From positions 264,076 through 328,075 of the forward strand of contig JAHBVR010000011.1 in assembly GCA_019637395.1 (NCBI GenBank): a DNA stretch of 64,000 nucleotides, written 5' to 3'. The notes beneath the pieces were generated by a model, which was given only the letters and a program-made list of their open reading frames with translations, was not told the DNA's origin and ran no database searches. Position numbers and translations under genes: made by a program. The DNA comes from Vulcanimicrobiota bacterium. GTDB lineage: Bacteria; Vulcanimicrobiota; Xenobia; Xenobiales; JADMJV01. Every line of letters starts with the position of its first letter. Position 1 is the stretch's first letter. Positions 28,071 to 35,763 of this stretch are shown here, piece by piece.

Positions 28071-28649
28071 GTGACGATGGTCCGCCTGGAAGAACTGGCT
28101 CAATGGGGACAGCAGCTCATGGATCGGCTGGGTTGGCACGAAGGAGACTCCAAACGAGTCACCTGGACGCCCACCCCACGCCTCCTCCGCTACTACACCA
28201 CCCTGGGCATCCTGGACAGAGCCGCTCATTTTCAAGGGCGAACGGCTTTCTACACAGGAAAACACTTGCTCCAGGTACTGGCCATCAAACACCTCCAACT
28301 GGCCGGCCATCGGCTGGAAGACATCCAGCAGTTGTTGCTCGGAAAAAGCGAAGAGAATCTGGCTCAAATGCTGGGCCTGACCCTTCCGCTGCCACACCCG
28401 GAGGTTCCCTCACAAGCGTCCGCGCCACTGGCGCGCCGCGCCGACTTCTGGGAGGAGCTGCCCGAACGCGCTCTCCCCGCACCCAACCTGCCCAAGGCGC
28501 CCCGGCGCCAATTACTAAGCCTCGAACCGCTGGCCGGAATGCAACTCTTGATCGATAGCGACCGCCTGCCCGAAGGCTTTCCGTTGGAAGAGTTTCTGCA
28601 GAAAATGTCCATCCTGATCGAAGAACATGAAGGGGGCTCACAGCCGTGA
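28071..28649 (+). CDS. MerR-family transcriptional regulator
   Basis: The DNA-binding domain spans about residues 30-95, with the winged-helix signature TPTPRLLRYYTTLGILDRA, a wing at FQGRTAFY, then KHLLQVLAIKHLQLAGHRLE. No metal-binding cysteines follow. The C-terminal 90 residues are Pro-rich and of unknown ligand, ending in a short helix. A GTG start 6 nt after the -10 box is preferred over the ATG at 28077. The stop overlaps the start of the VIT/vWA gene (GTGA), so the pair is co-translated and probably functions together. Confidence 0.88.
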   Translation: MTMVRLEELAQWGQQLMDRLGWHEGDSKRVTWTPTPRLLRYYTTLGILDRAAHFQGRTAFYTGKHLLQVLAIKHLQLAGHRLEDIQQLLLGKSEENLAQMLGLTLPLPHPEVPSQASAPLARRADFWEELPERALPAPNLPKAPRRQLLSLEPLAGMQLLIDSDRLPEGFPLEEFLQKMSILIEEHEGGSQP

Positions 28650-31171
28650 CCGCAAGTCCTACCCAACTGCACATCCTCAACGAAGCAGATTATCAGAAGT
28701 ACCGCGTACCCACCGACCTGGGCAGCTTCGGTAGCCTCAATACCGCTTCGGGCGTCCTGCCTCTGCAAAGCATGGACCTGCAAGGCCACATCTCCGGCCT
28801 GCTTTACCGATTGAAACTCGTCCAGCGCTTCTACAACCCCTACCATCAGCCGCTGGAAGCCACCTACATCTTTCCCCTCCCCGGCCGGGCCGCCGTCAGC
28901 TCCTTCGTGATGCAGACCGAGCAACGCCGCGTGCTGGGCCGGCTGGAGGAGCGCGGTGAAGCCCGCCGCCAGTATCAGCAGGCCGTCGCTCAGGGCAAGC
29001 AGGCCGCTCTGGCCGAGGAGGAGCGCTCCGAGGTCTTCACCATGACGGTGGGCAACATTCCCCCGCACCAGTTCGTGGAAGTCGAGCTGGAGCTGCACGG
29101 GCCCCTCACTTTCGCTGACGGCCGTGCTATGTTCCGCTTCCCGCTGGTGGTGGCCCCCCGATACATCCCGGGAGTTGCCTACGCCGGCGAAGGCGTGGGC
29201 CGCGGCGTGGCCCACGACACCAACGCCGTGCCCGACGCCAGCCGCATCTCGCCGCCGGTTTTGCTGCCCGGCTATCCCAATCCGGTCCAGCTCAGCGTCA
29301 ATATCCAGGTGGACACGGGTGGTTTGATCTTCGGTCTGCCCGAAGTGAGCATGCCGGACCTTTTATGCTGGAACGAGCCCGCCGGCTTCCGCATGTCGCT
29401 ACGCCCCACCGCCGATCGCCTGGACCGCGATCTGATCGTGCGCATTCCCCTGCCCTCGCCGCAAATGCAGAGCAGTTTTCAGATCGCCAACGGCTACTAC
29501 GTCCTCAATCTGATCCCCGACGATTTGCACCAGCTGGGACCTCAGACGCCTCGCCAGGTGGTGACCCTGTTAGATCGCTCCGGCTCCATGGCCGGCTGGA
29601 AAATGGTCTGCGCGCGCCGGGCCGTGGGCCGTCTGATCGACTCGTTGACCGACCGCGACGCCTTCCAGGTGCTCAACTTCGACGACCGCATCGAATACCT
29701 GGATCCACGCAAGACCAGCCTGCGCTGGGGCAGCGACCGCGAGCGCTACCTGGCCCTGGAATCGCTGGGCAAGGTCAACGACCGGGGCGGCACCGAGATA
29801 CTGCCGGCCATCCAGGCCGGCGTGCAGATGCTCCAAGGCCAACCCGACCCCTACCTGATTCTGATCACCGACGGGCAGGTGGGCAACGAGTCGGAAGTGC
29901 TGCGCTGGATTCAGCAAAACGCCCGGGGAATCCGCATCTTCACGGTGGGCATCGACACGGCCGTCAACGTGAGCTTGCTAGAGCGCATCGCCCAGGTCAG
30001 CGGTGGCCATTTCACGTTGGTCAACAGTGAAGAGCAGCTCGACCAGGAAATGATCAGCCTGCGGCGCCGCATCAATCCGCCCCTTTTACACCAGGTCAGC
30101 ATCCAACTGACCGGTTCCGAATCCAGTCCGGCCTTCGTCGACCTCTTCCAGGGACTGGCCGCTCGTCAAATGGGCGTGGTTCATGGCCAGGTGGGCCACG
30201 AGGTGGAAGTGGTGGGCTACGCCCGCGACGGGCGCGCTTTCCGCAACCGTATCCCGGTCACTCATTGCGGCGGGGATACCATTCATAAGATGTGGGCCCG
30301 CGAGCGGGTGCTGGAACTCGAACACGGCTTCCTGGCTGGTTGGCGCCAGCCGGCCTACCAACCCGCCGCCATCGCTCAATTCGCCCTACAGCACGGCGTG
30401 CTCTGCCGCTTCACCGCTTTCGTGGCCGTGGATGAGCAAAGCTTCGTGCCGGGAACGCTGCATCAGGTGACCCAGGCCGTCTCGCAGCCAGCTGGCCAGG
30501 AAATGCAGAAGAAAAGAGCTTTAATCAACAGGCCGTCCCTGGGTGGAGCTCCCAAGCCGCAGTTCTCGGCCCCGATGATGCGACAAGCGTTTGCGCCGTC
30601 CTCACCGGCTCGCGGCGGATTTGCTAGCTTCGGAGCGGCTCCCCCTGCAATGGACGCCTTCGCGGCTCCAAGCGGAGACCCGTTCGCCTCGGCCTCCGAT
30701 CCTTTCGCGGCACCCGCTCCCTGCCTCGATCTCGACGATGCGGAAGTCGGCTACGAACCGGCTCCCTTGATGGCTCCCGAACCCGAGCCCTGCTGGGAAG
30801 AAGCACCCGCTCCGGCTCCTCCTCCACCGCCGCCGCTGGCCCAGCCAGCTCCCACGCCGTCCAAGTCGGTGCTGGCCGGCCCCACCAGCGGTTGGAAAGC
30901 CGAGGTGGGACCCGATGAAGTGCAAACCGCGCTACTGAAGCTCCGCCAGGCCGTCCACGCGGGCGACTGGGAACTGGCTGTGCAGTCCCTGATTGAAGCC
31001 CTGGTGCGGCGCGGCTACTCATTGCAGCAACTGAGCCCGTTGCAAGACCTGCTGCGGCGCCTAAAGGCGGGGGGCACCCCGGTGGCGGGCTGGCTACAGC
31101 AAACCGAGCAATGGCTCCAAACCCTGCTCAACAACCCAGGCTCCGCGCGGGCCGACAACTTCTGGATGTAA
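28646..31171 (+). CDS. VIT and von Willebrand A domain protein
   Basis: A VIT domain (about residues 20-150; QRFYNPYHQPLEATYIFPLP and VGNIPPHQFVEVEL) is followed by a vWA domain (about 300-480). The vWA has an intact MIDAS site: DRSGSM, the RGGTE threonine and ITDGQVGNE. A long Pro/Ala-rich linker (about 620-760) leads to a helical C-terminal domain. This is the inter-alpha-trypsin-inhibitor-like layout. There is no signal peptide or transmembrane segment, which suggests a cytosolic metal-dependent scaffold. The gene is coupled to the merR gene and ends at a strong terminator. Confidence 0.9.
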   Translation: MTASPTQLHILNEADYQKYRVPTDLGSFGSLNTASGVLPLQSMDLQGHISGLLYRLKLVQRFYNPYHQPLEATYIFPLPGRAAVSSFVMQTEQRRVLGRLEERGEARRQYQQAVAQGKQAALAEEERSEVFTMTVGNIPPHQFVEVELELHGPLTFADGRAMFRFPLVVAPRYIPGVAYAGEGVGRGVAHDTNAVPDASRISPPVLLPGYPNPVQLSVNIQVDTGGLIFGLPEVSMPDLLCWNEPAGFRMSLRPTADRLDRDLIVRIPLPSPQMQSSFQIANGYYVLNLIPDDLHQLGPQTPRQVVTLLDRSGSMAGWKMVCARRAVGRLIDSLTDRDAFQVLNFDDRIEYLDPRKTSLRWGSDRERYLALESLGKVNDRGGTEILPAIQAGVQMLQGQPDPYLILITDGQVGNESEVLRWIQQNARGIRIFTVGIDTAVNVSLLERIAQVSGGHFTLVNSEEQLDQEMISLRRRINPPLLHQVSIQLTGSESSPAFVDLFQGLAARQMGVVHGQVGHEVEVVGYARDGRAFRNRIPVTHCGGDTIHKMWARERVLELEHGFLAGWRQPAYQPAAIAQFALQHGVLCRFTAFVAVDEQSFVPGTLHQVTQAVSQPAGQEMQKKRALINRPSLGGAPKPQFSAPMMRQAFAPSSPARGGFASFGAAPPAMDAFAAPSGDPFASASDPFAAPAPCLDLDDAEVGYEPAPLMAPEPEPCWEEAPAPAPPPPPPLAQPAPTPSKSVLAGPTSGWKAEVGPDEVQTALLKLRQAVHAGDWELAVQSLIEALVRRGYSLQQLSPLQDLLRRLKAGGTPVAGWLQQTEQWLQTLLNNPGSARADNFWM

Positions 31172-31181
31172 ATCATCGGTG

Positions 31182-31213
31182 GGGCCGCTCCCGCAAGGGG
31201 GCGGCCCTTTTTT
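31182..31213 (+). terminator. Rho-independent terminator
   Basis: An 11-bp stem (GGGCCGCTCCC / GGGGGCGGCCC, one G-U pair) with a GCAA tetraloop and a T6 tail, 11 bp after the vWA stop codon. Confidence 0.92.
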
Positions 31214-31222
31214 GGGTCGGGA

Positions 31223-31259
31223 CTTACCAGGCTGCGGTAATTTTCCGCCGGGCCGGCAA
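31223..31259 (-). repeat. Dispersed copy of the 62-bp repeat, inverted
   Basis: This sequence is nearly the reverse complement of part of the tandem repeat at 33295-33553. CTTACCAGGC-t-GCGGTAATT and CCGCCGGGCCGGCAA match with one substitution and a one-base gap relative to the fourth unit. It lies right after the terminator and upstream of the next gene. Confidence 0.7.
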
Positions 31260-31335
31260 ATCGGAGCCCGGAGTATTTTTCACCGGCTAGCTCGAGGTTC
31301 AAAAGCTGGTAACGCCAGGGCACCGGCCTTTGCGC

Positions 31336-31341
31336 TAAGCT
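31336..31341 (+). promoter_or_regulatory. TAAGCT -10-like box, apparent leaderless start
   Basis: TAAGCT lies 6 nt before the GTG at 31348, with no SD. The same hexamer and similar spacing precede the genes at 62659 and 63859. No convincing -35 is seen. Confidence 0.4.
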
Positions 31342-31347
31342 GGCAGA

Positions 31348-32700
31348 GTGATTATCGGCACCCGCATGACCTCCGCCGCTTCTATTCCAGCCCGGGCTTT
31401 CAAGCCCTCCGCTACGGATGCATTCGTGCCCTCGGAGGCACCTCCGCAGCTCATTCCACAGTTGTTCTTGCCGAGCCGAAGTATTCCTGATGCCGAGGCT
31501 GTGGCTAAAAACCCTGATCTGCACGGCGTCGAGCTTAATCGGGCTATCAACAAGACTTATGTAGCGCTGGCCGGTCAGTTGCAGCAAGTGCTGGATCCTG
31601 AATACGCCGATGCTTCGCAGGTCAGCCCCAGTTGGTATGCCATGGCCATTTACGCTTCGCGCGGTGCCGGCAAGGGCATGCTGGCGGCCGAGAAAGCGCT
31701 GGCGGTGGTAGAAGGTCAGCGCTCGTTGCGCGAGATGTTTCCGACCGTGCCCGAAGAGGATTGGCAGCGGGTGGCTCCGTTGCTCGAGGAGAGCTCTCCC
31801 CTCACAGGGCTACCTCTGGACGTTCGCGATGGGGCAGTGGAAGAATTCTTGACACAGCCCGCTGAAGGTCCGCCAGCTATGCGGGGTCGGACCAAAGACT
31901 GCGCCAAATTCCTGGTGGCCTTCTTCCTGGCCCAGCAAGACGGTCCCACCCGGCTGACTCTGGACCCGCGTGTGCTGGCCATTTCGGCCGGGCGCATGGC
32001 CGGTATCATTACCCGGCCCAACACTGGCGTGGTCACCTTCACGCACACCCTCAAGAACATGCTGGAGGACGGCAACCGCCGTATTTTTCAGGATATCGGC
32101 GTGGCCTGCCAGCACTACCTGGAGTTGCGCCGCGATCAGCCGGGAGTCACGCCTGAGGGAGTGGCCCGGCACTTCAGCCAGGACCCACTGGCCCTGTCCG
32201 CCTATCAGGACGGAGTTCGCTTCGCGGCCTCGGGGGATGAGTTGCCGAGCGACTTTGGGCCTCTCTATGGTCTGAACACAGCCCCTTTGCTGGCCGCGGG
32301 CTTCGCGCTTTACGAGCGGGCCGGCGCGGAGAAGAACCCCGAAGTGCGCGACCGGCTGATTCAGCATGCCAGCAATCTGCTGGCCTATCACGAGCAAGCG
32401 GCGGTGGCTGTGCCGGCTTTTTTGCCCGGCCAGATTCTGCCTGGCGAAACCGAACGCGCCGAGGTGATGCAAGTGCTGACTCCTCAGGTCGATGTGAAGA
32501 CGCGCCAGTGGACCTGGAGCATGCACAAATGCGAATTGCCCGATCTGGATGGCTCTTTTTGGACTCCTCCCTCGACCGAGCGCAACTGGGCCGTTTTTGC
32601 AGACCGCTGGGTCCCGATTCTCGATTACTTTGGGCGCTGCGCCGCCGATCCCGAGTCGCTCTGGCCCATGCCCAACCCGGATCCCGCTCAGGCGGTCTAG
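31348..32700 (+). CDS. Unknown protein with Pro/Ala-rich N-terminus
   Basis: A 450-aa protein that I do not recognise. The first 50 residues are Ala/Pro/Ser-rich without a Sec signal (SIPARAFKPSATDAF, then PPQLIPQLFLPSRSI). The rest appears globular and mainly helical, with conserved-looking segments such as GRTKDCAKFLVAFFLAQQDG and VFADRWVPILDYFGRCA. The N-terminus is like those of the C11 peptidase and the HD-domain protein. A GTG start 6 nt after TAAGCT is assumed; ATG 31366 is the alternative. Confidence 0.7.
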   Translation: MIIGTRMTSAASIPARAFKPSATDAFVPSEAPPQLIPQLFLPSRSIPDAEAVAKNPDLHGVELNRAINKTYVALAGQLQQVLDPEYADASQVSPSWYAMAIYASRGAGKGMLAAEKALAVVEGQRSLREMFPTVPEEDWQRVAPLLEESSPLTGLPLDVRDGAVEEFLTQPAEGPPAMRGRTKDCAKFLVAFFLAQQDGPTRLTLDPRVLAISAGRMAGIITRPNTGVVTFTHTLKNMLEDGNRRIFQDIGVACQHYLELRRDQPGVTPEGVARHFSQDPLALSAYQDGVRFAASGDELPSDFGPLYGLNTAPLLAAGFALYERAGAEKNPEVRDRLIQHASNLLAYHEQAAVAVPAFLPGQILPGETERAEVMQVLTPQVDVKTRQWTWSMHKCELPDLDGSFWTPPSTERNWAVFADRWVPILDYFGRCAADPESLWPMPNPDPAQAV

Positions 32701-32735
32701 CGGAACCTTTCCTGAAGTTGCCGAATTGTAGGCGG

Positions 32736-33017
32736 ATGCTTGTCCTTCTGGCTCTGGTTGGATGCTGGCTCGGCCGGGTGCTGGGCCCGCGACTGAAGAC
32801 CTGTCCTTATCGACTTTCCGCTCAATTGGCGGCGGCTTTGCCGATTCTGGCGAGCCTCGCCAGCCGATCGAGTTTGTTCGGGTTGAAGGGCGTTTTGGTA
32901 GGCCTCGGTGCTTTGCTGGGGGTTTTTCTTTCCGGCCATGGCAATCGCTGGCGGGCCTTGGGGTTTTGCACACTGGGGTCAGCCCTGGGCGGGCTGACCG
33001 GAGGTCAGCTTGGCTAA
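32736..33017 (+). CDS. Small membrane protein, unknown
   Basis: A 93-aa protein with about three hydrophobic helices (LVLLALVGCWLGRVLG, AALPILASLA, GVLVGLGALLGVFLSG). AGGCGG immediately precedes the ATG, closer than a normal SD. It overlaps the next gene by 8 bp. No family is recognised. Confidence 0.55.
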   Translation: MLVLLALVGCWLGRVLGPRLKTCPYRLSAQLAAALPILASLASRSSLFGLKGVLVGLGALLGVFLSGHGNRWRALGFCTLGSALGGLTGGQLG

Positions 33018-33270
33018 TCCCTATGTGCGCGGGTTGCGATGCTGGATCTGGATTGATCTGCTCTGCCTGGCTGGCTTTGTGGGCATCTTCTCTCTGGGTG
33101 ACCCTCTTGGGCTGTCCGGCGTGAATCACCCGGCCCTTCCGCTGCTCTTCTTCTTGACTTGCGTTACCGGGCTGGGAGGCTTACTGATCAGCCTGGTGGT
33201 GTTGGGCTATGGTCTGCTCGCCTCCCTCTGGCGTCCCCCCAGCGAGTCCGGAACGGGCCTGACCCCGTAA
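33010..33270 (+). CDS. Small two-helix membrane protein, unknown
   Basis: An 86-aa protein with two clear transmembrane helices (WIWIDLLCLAGFVGIF and LLFFLTCVTGLGGLLISLVV). The TTG start lies inside the end of the preceding small membrane gene, so the two are probably translated together. Function unknown. Confidence 0.55.
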   Translation: MANPYVRGLRCWIWIDLLCLAGFVGIFSLGDPLGLSGVNHPALPLLFFLTCVTGLGGLLISLVVLGYGLLASLWRPPSESGTGLTP

Positions 33271-33294
33271 CTTTATCCGCGAGTTACCGACCTC

Positions 33295-33553
33295 GGCGGC
33301 AGTTAGCCCCACTTGCCACCCCGGCGGCAAGAATTACCGCCGCCTGGTAAGTCCCCGGTGGCAGTAGCCCGACTTGCCAGCCAGGTGGCAAGAATTACCG
33401 CCGCCTGGTAAGCCCCCGGTGGCAGTAGCCCGGACTTGCCAGCCAGGTGGCAAGAATTACCGCGGTCTGGTAAGTCCCCTGGCGGCAGTAGCCCCACTTG
33501 CCGGCCCGGCGGCAAGAATTACCGCCGCCTGGTAAGCCCCCTGGCGGCAAGAG
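33295..33553 (+). repeat. Tandem 61-62 bp repeat array, four copies plus a partial
   Basis: Four units with the anchor ACTTGCC at 33311, 33372, 33434 and 33496 (steps of 61, 62 and 62 bp) plus a truncated fifth. Each unit contains two dyads, CTTGCC...GGCAAG and TTACC-n6-TGGTAA, so the transcript would form serial hairpins. Units differ by a few substitutions. There is no spacer diversity, so it is not CRISPR. It fills the gap between the small membrane gene and the next convergent gene. Confidence 0.9.
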
Positions 33554-33557
33554 TTGC

Positions 33558-33884
33558 TTAAGCGTTGCTCAACACCAGATACTCAGCCGCCTGTTCGGGC
33601 GTAAGCTGCGCGAGCAGTCGATTTTTCAAGTCGACCACGGCCCCGCCGGGCCGGGCCACGCCCAGCACCAGCAGGGGATCGGTGGGCGAGCCGGTCAGTG
33701 GAAAATCCGGAAAATCAGATAAATGAGCACGCACGGCCGTGATCGGGTCGGGGGCGTCGCCGGTGACGCAGAGCAGCGCGTAAAACCCACGCAGCAAATC
33801 CAGGTGGGCGGCCTCTACTTCGTAGAGAGGGTCTCCTCTATCAGGCAGGCGATAGCCGGATAGCCACTGCTCAAGCCGTTGCAT
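33558..33884 (-). CDS. Small protein, unknown
   Basis: About 108 aa. I do not recognise it. The sequence is soluble and mostly helical (LYEVEAAHLDLLRGFYALL, with NRLLAQLTPEQAAEYLVLSN at the C-terminus). It overlaps the end of the HD-domain gene by 14 bp and is the last gene of the minus-strand purine run before the repeat array. The ATG at 33884 is preferred over the longer frame to 33914. Confidence 0.55.
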   Translation of the reverse strand: MQRLEQWLSGYRLPDRGDPLYEVEAAHLDLLRGFYALLCVTGDAPDPITAVRAHLSDFPDFPLTGSPTDPLLVLGVARPGGAVVDLKNRLLAQLTPEQAAEYLVLSNA

Positions 33885-35763
33885 AGAGGGCCTGGCGGCG
33901 CTGCTCCTTAACATCCGAGAGCTGGGCCTGCAAGGCCGAGAGAATCTGTTCTCGGGGAGCTTCGACGCTATCGAGATAGACGGCCGCGTGGCGGCGCAAC
34001 TGCTGATCGGTCAGCGAAGCCGCCGCCTCCAGCACATTGCTCAAGCCTTTCTGAGTCTTGCCCATGTCGGCGTCGCGCACGGCCCAGCCACGGAACGAGT
34101 CATCGGCCAACATCACGCTGGCCACGGCCTTCTGGTAATCGTCCAGATCCTGGGCCGGCTCCAAGTTAAAGCGCAGATTTCCCGCTTCCACCCGCCTGGT
34201 GTTGCGATCCACCTGGGGACGCACACCGCTCAAATCCTGCATGTAGCCGGCCAACAGCTTGAGCGGCTCCTGCCCGCTGACCTGGGCAATCTGCTTGTGA
34301 ATGGGCGACTCGCGCAGAGTAATGGTAATGTTGCCTTGCGCATCCACCTGGTAGTCGGGCTTGCCTCCGACCAGACGGCGAGCGGAAAACTCGTATTCGC
34401 CGGCACTCATCTGGTTGACCGCCTGTTTCAGACCGGCTTTATCGTCGGCGGAAAGGTCGCTCCGCGCGTCCAGCTCGCGCTTTAATCCATCCTGCAACGA
34501 CTTGACCTTGGCTTCATCGCCCACTTCGCCGGCCGTCTTGATCAAGCGCATGGTCTTGAGAGCAGCCGGGTGACGGTAAAGGACATCGGAAACCTTATCG
34601 TCCAGAGCGTGCGAATTATCGGCCAGGCGGGTGATGCTTTCCAAATTTTGCTGGCGCTCCAAAGCGCTCGGTTGAGCGCTCATATGAAGTTTCACGCCTG
34701 ACTTCCCCTCAGCATCCATATCATGGTAGAGCACACAGCGCTGCATCAGATTCATTTCTTCGGGGGAGAAAATAGCATTGATCGGGTCGGTGTCGTTTTG
34801 CAAGCGCTCGCGCACATAGCGGCCGGCCAACAGCGGGTGGCCCGAATCTTGCGTCTTGATACCGTTCTTGGCGAAGTCGCCGCGCACGTTGTCCACCGCG
34901 TAACCCATATCATGAACCAACATGGCCTGATGCAGAATCAGGCGATCCTTGGCGCTGACCTGGACACCCTGGGCCTGCATCTGGTCGCACAACTTCTCGC
35001 AGACCATGATGTTATGCCCCACCAGGTGGCGCACGCCGTGCTCCCCAAAGGTGATCTCGGCGGCGGCCCGGTCTTGCAGGGCTAAAAGATTCAGATTGCT
35101 GGAGGCTAGCCGGTAGACGTCGCCGGCCGAGACCTTGCCCAGAGAGCCCTCGGCCTGACACTGGCCGATCAAGTCGACGAAGCGATCGCATTCCTGCTGG
35201 CTGAGCTTTTCTTTGAGAGGATTGGTGCTGCCCTGGCTGCTGGCGAAGTAGGCCTTGACCTGGCCGGCCAACTCCTTTTTTATGAGCGCGGCCGACTCCA
35301 AATCAAAAGCCTTTCCCTGGAGTCCATCCGGCAGTTTTTGCGGATCCACTGCGCGGGATTTGGCGAACTCAAGAGCTTCCTGGTGGAAATGTTGAGCCCC
35401 GGCCACTGAATCCTGATAGCGCCGGGTGAGCTCGCCCCGAATCTGCTCGCCGCCTTCTTTGTAGGGATAAGCGCTCAGATAGTTGACCTCGCGCCCCATC
35501 ATGTCGGCCATCACGCCGACCTTATCCTGAACCGGTAGTTCCTCCACCATCGAAAGCACGGCAGGCACGGGCACGGCCGCCTTGTGAAACACGGGCTCGT
35601 TGGCGGCCGCCTGGAAGACGGGTTCATTAGCGGCGGGGGCGGGAAAGCCCTGGAAAGTAAACGACTCCTGAGGATCCAACGGCAGCGGCTTCTCGGCCCT
35701 TACGACGGGCGTCTTGGGAGCGGTCCAGGGAGTGTTGTTGATTCGCTGCAGAGGATCGATCAC
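33871..35763 (-). CDS. HD-domain metal-dependent phosphohydrolase-like protein
   Basis: The 630-aa protein has a full set of HD ligands: EHGVRHLVGHN (about 241-251), H284-D285 in LVHDMGYAVD, H309 in SGHPLLAG, H347 in LYHDMD and D382 in RLADN. The H-HD-H-H-D order is that of HD phosphohydrolases, some of which act on cyclic or hyperphosphorylated nucleotides. The N-terminal 70 residues are Pro/Ala-rich with a small repeat (ANEPVF twice). The C-terminal 230 residues are unrecognised. The GTG start overlaps the TGA of the xanthine dehydrogenase gene, so it is translationally coupled to purine breakdown. Its substrate is unknown. Confidence 0.8.
   Translation of the reverse strand: MIDPLQRINNTPWTAPKTPVVRAEKPLPLDPQESFTFQGFPAPAANEPVFQAAANEPVFHKAAVPVPAVLSMVEELPVQDKVGVMADMMGREVNYLSAYPYKEGGEQIRGELTRRYQDSVAGAQHFHQEALEFAKSRAVDPQKLPDGLQGKAFDLESAALIKKELAGQVKAYFASSQGSTNPLKEKLSQQECDRFVDLIGQCQAEGSLGKVSAGDVYRLASSNLNLLALQDRAAAEITFGEHGVRHLVGHNIMVCEKLCDQMQAQGVQVSAKDRLILHQAMLVHDMGYAVDNVRGDFAKNGIKTQDSGHPLLAGRYVRERLQNDTDPINAIFSPEEMNLMQRCVLYHDMDAEGKSGVKLHMSAQPSALERQQNLESITRLADNSHALDDKVSDVLYRHPAALKTMRLIKTAGEVGDEAKVKSLQDGLKRELDARSDLSADDKAGLKQAVNQMSAGEYEFSARRLVGGKPDYQVDAQGNITITLRESPIHKQIAQVSGQEPLKLLAGYMQDLSGVRPQVDRNTRRVEAGNLRFNLEPAQDLDDYQKAVASVMLADDSFRGWAVRDADMGKTQKGLSNVLEAAASLTDQQLRRHAAVYLDSVEAPREQILSALQAQLSDVKEQRRQALYATA

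Noticed and set aside
33295..33553. CRISPR-like appearance of the tandem array
   Set aside because: The whole 61-62 bp unit is conserved, with no variable spacers and no cas genes nearby.
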